From the NCBI GenBank assembly GCA_019417465.1, contig DXVF01000004.1, forward strand, positions 73,155-137,154: a DNA stretch of 64,000 nucleotides, in the 5' to 3' direction. The notes under the pieces are model-generated. The model was not told the origin of the DNA, ran no database searches, and saw nothing but the letters and a program-made list of their open reading frames with translations. The DNA is from Clostridiales bacterium (GTDB lineage Bacteria > Bacillota > Clostridia > TANB77 > CAG-508). Shown here one piece after another: positions 38,894-48,659 of the stretch. Position 1 is the first letter of the stretch. Every line of letters begins with the position of its first letter. The position numbers and the translations under genes are program-made.

Positions 38894-41158
38894 ATGAAAA
38901 ATATAAAAAATGTAAAAAAATATATGTTAATAGTCATTTTATTTTTATTAATATCATTAAGTATATTTATATTTTTAAAAGTAGAAGCATCTGATAAATT
39001 AGACGGAATAGAAAATTTTCCAAGTAGTTACCAACCATATTTAAGAGAAATTGCAAAGAAACATCCAAATTGGAAATTTAAAGCATTGTATACCAATCTA
39101 GATTGGAATTATGTCATAAGTCAGGAAAATATTTACGGGAAGAATTTAGTACCTATAAATTATTCCGATAGTTGGAAAAATACTACTCCAGGCCAATATA
39201 ATGTAGAAATTGATAGCGGATGGGTAGATAGTTCTAGGCAATCTATAGAATATTGTATGGACCCTAGAAATTTTTTAAATGAAGTTCGTATTTTTCAATT
39301 TGAAGCGCTATCTTATGAAACACATACTAATAATTTAGATGGTATTGAAAAAATATTATATGGAACAGAATTTTATAATACAAAAGTCTCGTATCTTGAT
39401 AGCAATGGAAATACTATTAATATGAATGAAAATTATTCTGATTTAATTTTAAGAGGTGGACAAACTTCCAAAGTTAGTCCTTATCATTTAGCATCTCGTA
39501 TTAAACAAGAGGTAGGACCTTTTTTATCACATAGTTCAATTAGTGGAAATGTAGAAGGATTTAAAGGACTATATAATTTTTATAATATAGGGGCTACTAG
39601 TTCGGCAGAACCGATGGGAGCAATAAAAAATGGTCTTAGGTATGCAAGAGATGGAAATGGTGCAAGTCAAGAACTAAAAAGTAAATATTTAATCCCTTGG
39701 AATAACAAGGAAAAATCAATTACTGGTGGAGGTATTTTTATTGGTTCTAGTTATATTAATGTAGGACAAAATACAATTTATTTACAAAAGTTTGATGTTA
39801 ATGATGATAGAAATGGTGAGTTATTTACACATCAATATATGACTAATGTATTAGCACCATATAGTGAATCAAAATCGATTTATAATGGTTATCAAAAGAG
39901 CGGATTGTTAGATACAGCTATGACTTTTATTATTCCAATTTATAATAATATGCCAAGTATTCAAGTGGATAGTCCAAATATTAATACAAATGATTTTGAA
40001 CAAGATGATACTAAAGTTTACTGTAATGCTACGAATGTAAATATAAGAACAGGACCATCTACTTCCTATGAAATAATTACAACTGTTAATATGCAAGATA
40101 AAATGACCAGAATTGCAAAAGGCAAACAGTCTGGAGAAAGATGGGATAAAGTTATATTAGAAAATGGAATTGTAGGATTTATTTTTCAAGCTTATGTAAC
40201 AGAAGTACCAGAAGTTCAAATAGAAAAAATTGATATTAGTATAGATAATACTACTATACAAAAAGGTGAAAGAAAAAAATTGCAAGTAGTAATTTCTCCA
40301 CAAGAAGCAGCTAGCCATAAAGTGCAATATACTTCAAGTAATCCAAATGTTGCAACTGTAGATAATGAAGGAAATATTGTGGCGATTAGTTCTGGCAAAA
40401 CAACTATTACTGTTAAAGCAGAAGCAAATAATGTACAATCTCAAATTGAAATAATTGTATATAGTAAAGTAACAAATGTATTATTAGATCAGAAAGAAAT
40501 TTATATGCAAGTAGGAGATACTTTTAAAATTAATGGAGTAGTCGAACCAGATGATGCAGATGATAAAACTATTTTATATAATAGCACTAATTCTGATGTT
40601 GCAACTATTTCAGAAAATGGAATTATTACAGCCAAACAAGAAGGTGATGTAAAATTAATAGCTAGTTCAAGAGAAAATGTAGAAATACAAGCAGAATGTA
40701 AATTAAGTGTAGTAAGAAAGATGGAAGATGATGAGATCCATTTTGATAGTTCTTTAAATGTAAATAGTATGGAAATTAGTGGAATAGACTATAACAGTAA
40801 TACAGTAGCAGATATAAAAGAAAAAATTACAACAGATTTAGAAATTGAAATTGTAAATTATAAAAACCAGATTTTACAAGAAACAGATATTGTTGGAACA
40901 GGAAGTAAAATATTAATAAAAGAAAATGGAAAAATACTAAGACAATACAAAATAATTGTATATGGAGATGCAAATGGAGATGGAAAAATTAATAGTGTGG
41001 ATTTATTAGTAATACAAAGGCATATTTTAGAAATAGAACAGATAGAAGAAATATTTAGAAAAGCTAGTAATATTAGTAAAAATGGTAAAAAGCCAACATC
41101 AGTAGATTTGTTATTAATACAAAGACATATTCTAGGATTACAATTAATAGAGCAATAA
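38894..41158 (+). CDS. Secreted glucosaminidase-like wall hydrolase with SH3b, two Big2 and dockerin
   Basis: 754 residues. Signal-anchor helix (8-30); a glucosaminidase-type catalytic domain (YLREIAKKHPNWKF, YCMDPRNFLNE, SRIKQEVGPFL with likely catalytic Glu, YNFYNIGA); bacterial SH3 domain (VNIRTGPSTSYEIITTV, about 380-435); two Big2 Ig-like domains (about 440-525 and 530-612); C-terminal type I dockerin with two calcium-loop helices (GDANGDGKINSVDLLVIQRH and a degenerate PTSVDLLLIQRHILG). Dockerin on a wall hydrolase and cohesins in flanking genes imply attachment to a surface scaffold. RBS AAAAGGAAAGG. Confidence 0.88.
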   Translation: MKNIKNVKKYMLIVILFLLISLSIFIFLKVEASDKLDGIENFPSSYQPYLREIAKKHPNWKFKALYTNLDWNYVISQENIYGKNLVPINYSDSWKNTTPGQYNVEIDSGWVDSSRQSIEYCMDPRNFLNEVRIFQFEALSYETHTNNLDGIEKILYGTEFYNTKVSYLDSNGNTINMNENYSDLILRGGQTSKVSPYHLASRIKQEVGPFLSHSSISGNVEGFKGLYNFYNIGATSSAEPMGAIKNGLRYARDGNGASQELKSKYLIPWNNKEKSITGGGIFIGSSYINVGQNTIYLQKFDVNDDRNGELFTHQYMTNVLAPYSESKSIYNGYQKSGLLDTAMTFIIPIYNNMPSIQVDSPNINTNDFEQDDTKVYCNATNVNIRTGPSTSYEIITTVNMQDKMTRIAKGKQSGERWDKVILENGIVGFIFQAYVTEVPEVQIEKIDISIDNTTIQKGERKKLQVVISPQEAASHKVQYTSSNPNVATVDNEGNIVAISSGKTTITVKAEANNVQSQIEIIVYSKVTNVLLDQKEIYMQVGDTFKINGVVEPDDADDKTILYNSTNSDVATISENGIITAKQEGDVKLIASSRENVEIQAECKLSVVRKMEDDEIHFDSSLNVNSMEISGIDYNSNTVADIKEKITTDLEIEIVNYKNQILQETDIVGTGSKILIKENGKILRQYKIIVYGDANGDGKINSVDLLVIQRHILEIEQIEEIFRKASNISKNGKKPTSVDLLLIQRHILGLQLIEQ

Positions 41159-41209
41159 AGAATTTCACATAAAGTTTCTAAAAAAATCTCTAATAAGGAG
41201 TGAATTATA

Positions 41210-42485
41210 TTGAAATTGAAAAATAGGATAATTTATTTATTTATATTACTATTTATTGGATGTTTCTTTTTTTATAGTAGTTATGCTTTAAAAACAGGAA
41301 CGGTTTATTTAGAAAGTAATAAAGAAACATTAGAAAAGGAAGATGAAATAGAGGTTAGTGTGAATTTGAAAGATACACAAACAGCAGCTTTTAATTTCTC
41401 TCTTTATTTTGATGATACAAAATTTGAGTATATATCTAATATAGAAAATACTAATGTGGTGGGTAATCGTATTGTTTTTGTTTGGTATGATAAAAGTGGG
41501 TTAAATGGAGCAAAACAAGGAGAACTTGTAAAATTTAAGTTTAAGGCAAAAGAAAATGGAATTGCGACTTTTAACTTACAAGGGGAATTTTATAGTGAGA
41601 AAGGTCAATTAATAGATACTAATTTTGAAGAAAAGCAAGTTCGAATAGGAAAAGAAGAAAGTATTTTGGAAATGCAATCACAAGGAGAACAAGGTACAGA
41701 TTCTAGTACCAGTAATGCAAATTTAAAAACTTTAAGATTAAATATAGAAGGAATTACGCCAAATTTTGAAAAAGATGTTTATGAATATTATATAACAGTT
41801 GGAAATAGTGTTAAAGAAATAGATGTATTAGCAGTTAGTGAAAATCCTAATGCTAATGTAGAAATAACTGGAAATACAAATCTAAAAGAAGGATTAAATG
41901 TTATAAATATTGTAGTTACATCAGAAGATAAAACTATAAAGAATACTTATACTATTCAAGTAACTAAAACTGCCAATTTAGAACTAGCAAATACTAATTT
42001 AGAAATATTAGCAATTGAAAACGCTTTATTAAATCCTACTTTTGATGTTATAGAAACTAATTATAAAACTGAAATATCAAGTGAAGTAGAAAATATTAAA
42101 ATTCTAGCTGTTCCACAAAATGAAAAAGCAACAGTTAAAATAAGTGGAACAGATAATTTAAAACAAGGGAATAACTTAGTAATTGTTGAAATAACAGCAC
42201 CAAATCGGTTTTAGTAAAAAGAAATACAAAATTCAAGTTTATAAAAGAAATGAAGAAGAGGAAAGTAAGTATAAAGAAGAACAAAGTAAATTACAGGAGA
42301 AGTTGGAACAAGCGTATGAAATAGAAAAATTAAATAATGAGGCAAATATAAATGAAGAAGATACTAAAATAGGAGAGGATAAAATTAATAAAGATAATAT
42401 TTGGATTTTATATATAGTGGTTGGTATAATAATTGTAATATTAATAATTTTCTGTTATCTAAAGCATAAAAAAATGAAAAAATAA
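41210..42485 (+). CDS. Membrane-anchored cohesin protein with cadherin-like domains, read through one +1 site
   Basis: 424 residues joining 41210-42205 and 42207-42485. Signal peptide, cohesin domain (TVYLESNKETLEKEDEIEVS, AAFNFSLYFDDTKFEYIS, VFVWYDKSGLNG), then two cadherin-like beta-sandwich domains (NLKTLRLNIEGITPNF; LEILAIENALLNPTFD). Skipping C42206 completes the second one (ITAPNGFSKKKYKIQVYKRN) and reaches a Glu-rich linker, a membrane helix (WILYIVVGIIIVILIIF) and a basic tail. Conventional reading would secrete it without an anchor. Starts with TTG behind AAGGAG. Confidence 0.82.
42206..42209 (+). other. In-frame CGGT, +1 shift site in membrane cohesin protein
   Basis: AAT | C | GGT TTT AGT. 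Zero frame stops after NRF; +1 gives NGFSKKKYKIQVYKR, the closing strand of the cadherin-like domain, and the membrane anchor. Confidence 0.92.
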
Positions 42486-42559
42486 ACTTTTGTTTTATAA
42501 AATATATAGGACTATTACTAATTACGTGATAAGAATGAAAAAGTGGAGTATGTAGTTAC

Positions 42560-42588
42560 TTGATAGATAAGTGATTTTATGATACTAT
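42560..42588 (+). promoter_or_regulatory. Promoter of ABC-F gene
   Basis: TTGATA, 17 bases, TACTAT. The block is strikingly similar to the promoter at 46773-46801 (shared TTATGATA and downstream ACAACAA). Confidence 0.7.
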
Positions 42589-42631
42589 AGCTACAACAAT
42601 ATTATAATCTTTTATTTAGATGGGAGAGGCA

Positions 42632-44122
42632 ATGTCTTTAATAAATGTAAAAAATTTAACATTCAGATATGATGGAAGTTATAATAATATATTTGAAGAT
42701 GTAACATTTAATATAGATACTGATTGGAAATTAGGTTTAATTGGCAGAAATGGTAAAGGGAAAACTACATTTTTAAATTTGTTGCAAGGAAAGTATGAAT
42801 ATAAAGGCATAATATCAAAAAGCGTTGATGTCGATTATTTTCCTTTTGAAGTAACAAATAAAGATAGAATGTCAATAGAAATAGTAAATAAAATTGCTCC
42901 AAATGTTGAAGATTGGGAAATTATAAAGGAATTAAGTTTACTTAATACAGATACGGAAATTTTATATAGGAACTTTAATCTATTGAGTGGTGGAGAACAA
43001 GTAAAGATACTTTTAATCAGTCTATTTTTAAAGAAAAATAACTTTTTACTTATAGATGAACCTACAAATCATTTAGATGTTGAAACAAGAGAAAATTTAG
43101 TTAGTTATTTAGAAAAGAAAAAAGGATTTATATTGGTATCTCACGATAGGAATTTTTTAGATAAAGTTGTAAATCATATAATTGCTATAAATAATACTAA
43201 CATTGAAATTAGGCAAGGTAATTTTTCATCTTGGAAAGAAAATAAAGATAAACAAGATAACTTTGAAGCTATACAGAATGAGAAATTACAGAAAGATATA
43301 AATAGACTTGAGATTACTGCTAAAAATACTGCAAAATGGTCAAATGAGATTGAAAAAACAAAAAGTAAAAAGTATAATTCAGAAACAACAATAGACAAAG
43401 GTTATGTAGGACATAAATCTGCTAAAATGATGAAAAAATCGAAGTTTATTGAAAAAAGAATTGAAAAAGCGATAGATGAAAAAATTAATTTATTGAGGAA
43501 TGTAGATAAAAATGAAGATTTAAAAATTATTCCATTAGAAAGCAAAAAAAAACCATTAATTTTAGTAAATAATTTACAAATAAAATATGATGAGAAAGTA
43601 ATATTTAAGCCTGTTTCATTTGAGGTAAATAATGGAGATAGAGTTGCAATAGTTGGAAAAAATGGTATAGGAAAATCAAGTATATTAAAGCTTATCATAG
43701 GAGAAACAATAAAATTTAATGGAGAATATAAAGTAGCAAATGGTTTAAAAATATCTTATATATCACAAAGTACAGAAGATTTAAAAGGAAGTTTGAAAAA
43801 TTTTGCACAATATAATAAAATAGATGAAAGTATTTTTAAAGCAATGCTAATTAAAATGGGATTTTCAAAATCAGATTTTAACACAGATATACAAAATATG
43901 AGCGAAGGACAAAAGAAAAAAGTTTTAATTGGAAAAAGTATATCAGAACAAGCCAATATTTATGTTTGGGATGAACCTTTGAATTATATTGATATATTAA
44001 CAAGAATACAAATCGAAAATACTATTTTAAATTATAAACCAACACTTGTTTTTGTAGAACACGATGAAACTTTTACTCAAAAAGTATCAACTAAAGTTGT
44101 ATATTTAAAAAAGCAAGTGTGA
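42632..44122 (+). CDS. ABC-F ATPase, ribosomal-protection type (Lsa/Vga-like)
   Basis: 496 residues from ATG 42632 (GGGAGAGG just upstream; ATG 42620 is too early). Two ABC domains: Walker A GRNGKGKTT and GKNGIGKSS, signatures LSGGEQVKI and MSEGQKKKV, Walker B LLIDEPTNHLD and YVWDEPLNYID, joined by a basic linker. No membrane helices. The start MSLINVKNLTFRYDG is Lsa-family-like; such proteins remove lincosamide, pleuromutilin and streptogramin A drugs from the ribosome. Actual resistance is an inference. The degenerate second DEPLNYID is usual in this branch. Confidence 0.9.
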   Translation: MSLINVKNLTFRYDGSYNNIFEDVTFNIDTDWKLGLIGRNGKGKTTFLNLLQGKYEYKGIISKSVDVDYFPFEVTNKDRMSIEIVNKIAPNVEDWEIIKELSLLNTDTEILYRNFNLLSGGEQVKILLISLFLKKNNFLLIDEPTNHLDVETRENLVSYLEKKKGFILVSHDRNFLDKVVNHIIAINNTNIEIRQGNFSSWKENKDKQDNFEAIQNEKLQKDINRLEITAKNTAKWSNEIEKTKSKKYNSETTIDKGYVGHKSAKMMKKSKFIEKRIEKAIDEKINLLRNVDKNEDLKIIPLESKKKPLILVNNLQIKYDEKVIFKPVSFEVNNGDRVAIVGKNGIGKSSILKLIIGETIKFNGEYKVANGLKISYISQSTEDLKGSLKNFAQYNKIDESIFKAMLIKMGFSKSDFNTDIQNMSEGQKKKVLIGKSISEQANIYVWDEPLNYIDILTRIQIENTILNYKPTLVFVEHDETFTQKVSTKVVYLKKQV

Positions 44123-44139
44123 GACAACTTAAATTTTAA

Positions 44140-44290
44140 TATAATAGGAAATCCTATAATATCCAGAGCACTAACGGAACTTGGAATTGTTAAGGAATTA
44201 AATGAAGGTGTTTCAAGAACTTATAGAGAAATGAGCGAATTCTTCCTTGAAGATCCAATTTACATAGAAAAAAAGGAATTTCATTTATGA
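44140..44290 (+). pseudogene. Fragment of an AlbA/RecG-like ATP-binding regulator
   Basis: One frame reads NPIISRALTELGIVKELNEG, then VSRTYREMSEFFLEDP, the C-terminal pattern of proteins with an AlbA_2 domain and a HATPase-like end. No start, no upstream domain. Contains only out-of-frame CGG. Confidence 0.55.
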
Positions 44291-44435
44291 TAAAAATTCA
44301 AAATCAACAATTAGATTTTTTACTAGTGTTCAAAATAAACTTCATTATGCAGTTCACGGAAATACTGTAGCAGAAGTAATATTTAATAGAGTGGATAGTG
44401 AAAAAGAAAATATTGGATTAACTAATCTTTTATAA
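44286..44435 (+). pseudogene. RhuM-family fragment
   Basis: The frame reads STIRFFTSVQNKLHYAVHGN and AEVIFNRVDSEKENIGLTN, the RhuM signature (FF..VQNKLHYA..G.TAAEII..RAD). RhuM proteins occur in mobile regions. Both ends of the gene are lost. Confidence 0.65.
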
Positions 44436-44502
44436 TAGTAAAAAATACAGATAACATAATTAGTAACTTTCTCATAGAATATAAGAGGGAGTGAATTAAA
44501 TT

Positions 44503-46482
44503 ATGAAAAAATTATTATTTATAACATGGAGTGTTTCTTATGGCTATGGAACAGAAAAATCACTAGCAGATATATTAAATAGACTGGACAAGAGTAAATA
44601 TTCAATTGATGTATTTCCATTATTTAAAAACTCTAAAAATAGTATTTTAAATAGTGATATTAATGTTTTAGAACCTTTGATAGATTACACAAAAGAGAAT
44701 TATGATAAAAAAAGAGATATGGATTACTATTATTCAATACTAGCAAATCCACTAAAATTTAATAAACTAATAAAAAACAAATATGATTGTGTAATTGCAT
44801 GTAATCATAATGCACCATCTTATTTTGCATCATATATGAACAATACACCAAAAGTAGTGTGGATCCGTGGTGATATGAGTGAATTGAATTATAATAATTT
44901 CAATCCTACTACAGTAGAATATTCAGGTATAAAACAAGAATACAATATGCAAAAAAATGTACTAAAAACTTTCGATAATATTGTAGTTATTTCAGAAGTA
45001 GTAAAAAAAGCTCTAGAAGAAAACTTTGGAATAACAGAAAATATATATGAAATACCAAATTCAGTAGATACAGAAAAAATAAAAAGTTTAAGTAATGAAA
45101 AAATATTATTACCAGGAAAACATCTATTTACTACACTTGGAAGATTAGACAAAAATAAAAATCAAATTCTTTTATTGAAGGCAGCTAAATTAGTAAAAAG
45201 ATACAGAGATGATTTTAAGATTTATCTATTAGGAGATGGAGAAGAGAGAAAAAAATTAGAAACCTATATTGAAGAAAATGATTTAGAAGAAAATATACAA
45301 ATATTAGGATTTAAAGAAAATCCATACCCATATATAAAAAATAGTGTAGCAACCATATTAACATCTTTAAGTGAAGGTTTTAGTTTAGCTCTGGCAGAAA
45401 GTGCAATACTAAATACACCAATTATTTCAACAAATGTTGGAATAGCAAAAGAACTAATTGAAAAATATGACTGTGGTACTTTAATAAATTATGATGAAAA
45501 AGAATTGGCAGAGACATTATTAAAATATATGAAACAAAATGATATGTGCAAAGAGAAAAGAGATTTCAATATTGGAAATGAATTTGATATTCAAATGGAA
45601 TTAGAAAGAACTATACAAGTAATTGATGACACGATAGACAAAGCAGAAGGAAAAACAAAAATAAAAAAATTACCATATCCAGTAGAAAAAATTGATTATT
45701 ATGATTTAGAAAACTATAAAGTAAAGGAAAATTTGCTTTATATTTTGGAAGTAAAAAAGAATAATGTTAAATACGAATATTTAATCAACCGAAAAACTGA
45801 TAATAATAAATTAATTGTATTTAATAATGGAGCAATAGCAGGAGGAAATGTAAAAGTTCCAGTATTTTAAAGACACAGTTGGGCAAATATCATAAAAACA
45901 TCATCAATATTTTGTATGGATCCAACATTATATGTAAATGACTTGTCTGTAGGTTGGGGAATTGGAAAAAATGAAGATTACTATTTAGAAAATAGTAGTT
46001 TAATTTTAAAAACAATTATTCAAAAAATGAATATAAATTTAGAAGATACTGTTATATATGGAACTTCAGCAGGAGGTTTCCTATCAATCATTATGGGAAT
46101 TTATCTAAAAGGTGCAAAAGTTGTAGCAGATAATACACAACTAGATGTATCAAATTGGGCTTTTATTAGTGCAGTAGATTATATTATGGAATATTGTTTT
46201 GATAATATAGGAACAGCATTAAAATATCCAGAAAGATTTAATGTAGTAGAATCTTTTGTAAAACACAATTATGTTCCTAAAATATATCTTCATGTAAATT
46301 TATGCTCTAAAGTAGACAATTCAATGCAGTTAGTTCCATTTTTAGAAAAGATCGAAACAATGAAAAATGTTACAGAGTATAATAACATTGAAATTACTTT
46401 GCATTACGAAGAAAAGAAAGGACATGATGGATTAAGTCAGCAAGAAGCAATAAACTTCTTATATAAAGTATTGGAGGAATAG
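44503..46482 (+). pseudogene. Glycosyltransferase-4 plus esterase-like protein, split by in-frame TAA
   Basis: A single frame runs from ATG 44503 to 46482, broken only by TAA at 45868-45870 (VPVF stop RHSWAN, where CAA/Gln is expected). First part: GT-B glycosyltransferase (SVSYGYGTEKSLADIL, VIPNSVDTEKI-type IPNSVDTE, LGRLDKNKNQ, EGFSLALAESA). Second part: alpha/beta hydrolase-like with GTSAGGF nucleophile elbow. The stop may be a recent nonsense mutation or sequencing error; the first 455 residues could work alone. This is a substitution, not a CGG site. RBS AAGAGGGAG. Confidence 0.7.
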
Positions 46483-46602
46483 GTTGAAATTAGCTGTTCG
46501 TTATTATATAAATTTATAGGATAGTTTATATTATTAAAGCAAAGTTATATAAGAGATTTAGAACAAGAAGTAGACAATTTAGAATAATACTTGTGAATAT
46601 AT

Positions 46603-46632
46603 AAAAAATGATAGCAGCAGCTATCATTTTTT
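46603..46632 (+). terminator. Intrinsic terminator after GT/esterase gene
   Basis: AAAAAATGATAGC pairs with GCTATCATTTTTT around a four-base loop. Confidence 0.9.
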
Positions 46633-46670
46633 AGTAGTTATTAAGTTTTTTAATTTGCTTAAGGAGAGAG

Positions 46671-46737
46671 ATGAATGGACACAGCAAGTGGCATAATATA
46701 AAATGTCCTTTACTTACAGCTACAAGGACTTTAAAAA
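46671..46737 (+). pseudogene. yebC-like 5' fragment 1
   Basis: AAGGAGAGAG then ATG encoding [10 protein letters not shown], nearly the start of YebC, followed by KCPLLTATRTLKMK and a quick loss of frame. Resembles fragment 2 also beyond the yebC-like part. Confidence 0.65.
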
Positions 46738-46772
46738 TGAAAATGATGTTTTTGGCACAAATATTTTGTTAG

Positions 46773-46801
46773 TTGATAGATTGATAAATTTATGATATTA
46801 T
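46773..46801 (+). promoter_or_regulatory. Promoter of small membrane-protein gene
   Basis: TTGATA, 17 bases, TATTAT. Near-duplicate of the ABC-F promoter at 42560. Confidence 0.65.
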
Positions 46802-46836
46802 AATCACAACAAAATAGTAATTTTTTGTTGAGATTG

Positions 46837-47163
46837 ATGGAGGTGGTAAAAATAAATTATTGGTGGTTTTGGTTTATTATCATCTTTTGTTGTATAATAA
46901 TACCAAGAAGAAATAAATTATATTTAGGAATAATGAATAGAAAAAAGAAAGGAAGGAAAAGAAAAATGCCACAAGAATTGATGAAGGAATTTATTGGAAA
47001 AGTATGTACTATCATGTTATTTAATGAATCTTTTGGAGTACAGGGAAAAATAGTTGCAGTAGAAAATAACTGGATTAAAGTTGAGGAAAAAAATAAGGTT
47101 CGTTTAATAAATGGGGATATGATTAGAGATATATTAATAGCACCAGAAAAGTATCAAAAGTAA
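46837..47163 (+). CDS. Small membrane-anchored protein of unknown function
   Basis: 108 residues from ATG 46837. One strong N-terminal helix rich in Trp and Ile (NYWWFWFIIIFCCIIIP), then a very basic stretch (NRKKKGRKRKM) and a 60-residue soluble domain (MKEFIGKVCTIMLFNESFGVQGKIVAVENNWIKVEEKNKVRLINGD), which looks like a small beta-barrel (Sm/DUF6897-like). GGAGG falls inside the first codons, so a later start after the helix (ATG near 46966, MPQELMKEF, behind GAAAGGAAGG) is a real alternative and would give a soluble protein. Confidence 0.55.
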   Translation: MEVVKINYWWFWFIIIFCCIIIPRRNKLYLGIMNRKKKGRKRKMPQELMKEFIGKVCTIMLFNESFGVQGKIVAVENNWIKVEEKNKVRLINGDMIRDILIAPEKYQK

Positions 47164-47207
47164 TTTAAATTACAATTTGGTTAGATAAGTTGAAAGGAAG
47201 GTATATT

Positions 47208-47597
47208 ATGAATAATGAAGTTGAAAATCCATTTAAAAATATTATAAATGACAAAAAACAAAAGGAAGAAATAGGAGATACTATTATAGCATTTTTAGAA
47301 AATCAAAAACTAATAGATATGAAAAAAGAACTAAAACATCTTTTAATAGAATTTGGTTATCTATTAAAAGATAATAATAATGAAATTGTAACATTGGTTA
47401 AAGTTAAAACACCAAGTAAATTACTGAAAAAGGAAAAAATATTTTTCTTGGCAATGCAACAAGGTGAATTAATATTATTAGATAACAACAAATTTAATGA
47501 ATTAGTATTTAGAAAAGTTTCAGATGATATGTTAAAGATGCATAATGTTAATATGGATAGTTTAAACCCAAAAGATTATTTTATGGAACTATATTAG
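47208..47597 (+). CDS. Hypothetical protein
   Basis: 129 residues from ATG 47208 behind GAAAGGAAGG. Acidic/basic mixed, helical, no membrane segment or signal. The motif KVKTPSKLLKKEKIFFLAMQQGEL is the most conserved-looking part. It follows the small membrane protein by 45 bases and may share its transcript. Family not recognised. Confidence 0.55.
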   Translation: MNNEVENPFKNIINDKKQKEEIGDTIIAFLENQKLIDMKKELKHLLIEFGYLLKDNNNEIVTLVKVKTPSKLLKKEKIFFLAMQQGELILLDNNKFNELVFRKVSDDMLKMHNVNMDSLNPKDYFMELY

Positions 47598-47849
47598 AAA
47601 TACAAATTACAATTTGAATAATAAAAAACGTACAACTCACATGAGTAAAATACAAAATATTAAATATAAAATTACCATTTAAAGAAAATGAATTAATTGA
47701 TTTAGAGCAAATTGATTAAAAGTAACATGTTTAAAGTATTATCTAGTTACAATAAAGGAATAAAAAATTGGAAAAACACTTGTGTAAATGTAATATAATA
47801 TGATACAATACTCCTTGGAATATTAAGAAGATTTAAGGAGGAATTAACC

Positions 47850-47918
47850 ATGTCAGGACACAGTAAATGGCAAAATGCAAAATCTCCTTTCCTTAGAGCG
47901 ACAAGGCTGGAGCAATGA
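47850..47918 (+). pseudogene. yebC-like 5' fragment 2
   Basis: AAGGAGG then ATG encoding MSGHSKWQNAK, followed by SPFLRATRLEQ and stop TGA. Shares with fragment 1 the extra tract encoding SPFLRATR / CPLLTATR, so both derive from one ancestor that is not the intact yebC at 57836. Confidence 0.7.
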
Positions 47919-48593
47919 GCAAAAACAGTTTTGGAGCAATTTTGGTGCAATCATTTCAACAAATCTCAACATAATTGAGAAAAACAAGAGAAATTTGTAT
48001 AAATAATAGTCAATTTTGGAGTAAAAAATACTCCCCTATTGGCTATATTTTTTTACGAAAAAATGTAAAAAAATAAGTAGGAATATTAAAAACTATAAAT
48101 GAGAGAATGATTGAAAATACAGTATTACAGGTAAATAATATACTACTTATAGTTGTATGTAAATAAGCAAAAACATGTAAACATAATCTGACTTTTATAC
48201 TCAATAAATAAAGTCAAATTTTATAAAACCTTATTGCTTCAATTTCACATTTTACAAATATATCTTGTATTGAAAAAATCAAAAAAGTAGTTAAAAAACC
48301 CCCCAATAACCTCAAATGCTTAAAAACAAGTATGTTTTGTGAGTTTTACAAGTAAAAAGTTGACATCCAGTACCCCTCGATGCTATAGTAAATCCAGCAA
48401 ATAAAAAAATAGTAAAATGGCGAAAAATATTGATATTGAAAGGATATACGGATTTTATGAAAAAAGACAAACATCAAAAAAAGGGTAAACTTCTTATATT
48501 ACAATGAAAATTCATCAAAAACTCCTTAAAAATATTGAATTTTATAAAAAAATATAGTAAAATATTGGAAGTGGATATAAAATAAAGTTACAG

Positions 48594-48624
48594 AAGACAA
48601 GCACCAATTTGCTTGTCTTTGTTT
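48594..48624 (+). terminator. Hairpin with T-rich tail
   Basis: AAGACAAGC pairs with GCTTGTCTT; tail TGTTT. Confidence 0.65.
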
Positions 48625-48659
48625 ATAAAATATTTTGAATAAGAAAAAAGGAGCAAAAA

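Noticed and set aside
5819..42206. The CGG frameshifts as random sequencing or assembly errors
   Set aside because: An error that adds C before GG should also hit Trp (TGG), Arg (AGG) and codon-spanning GG. All 14 cases precede an in-frame GGN. The reading cannot exclude a systematic artefact completely, so read checks are listed.
5819..42206. Reassignment of CGG to another amino acid without frameshift
   Set aside because: Keeping the zero frame leads to stops or nonsense within a few codons at nearly every site; only dropping one base restores homology.
43174..43956. Antisense open frames opposite the ABC-F gene (and similar ones opposite other genes)
   Set aside because: No RBS, hydrophobic low-complexity composition typical of reverse complements of AT-rich coding DNA.
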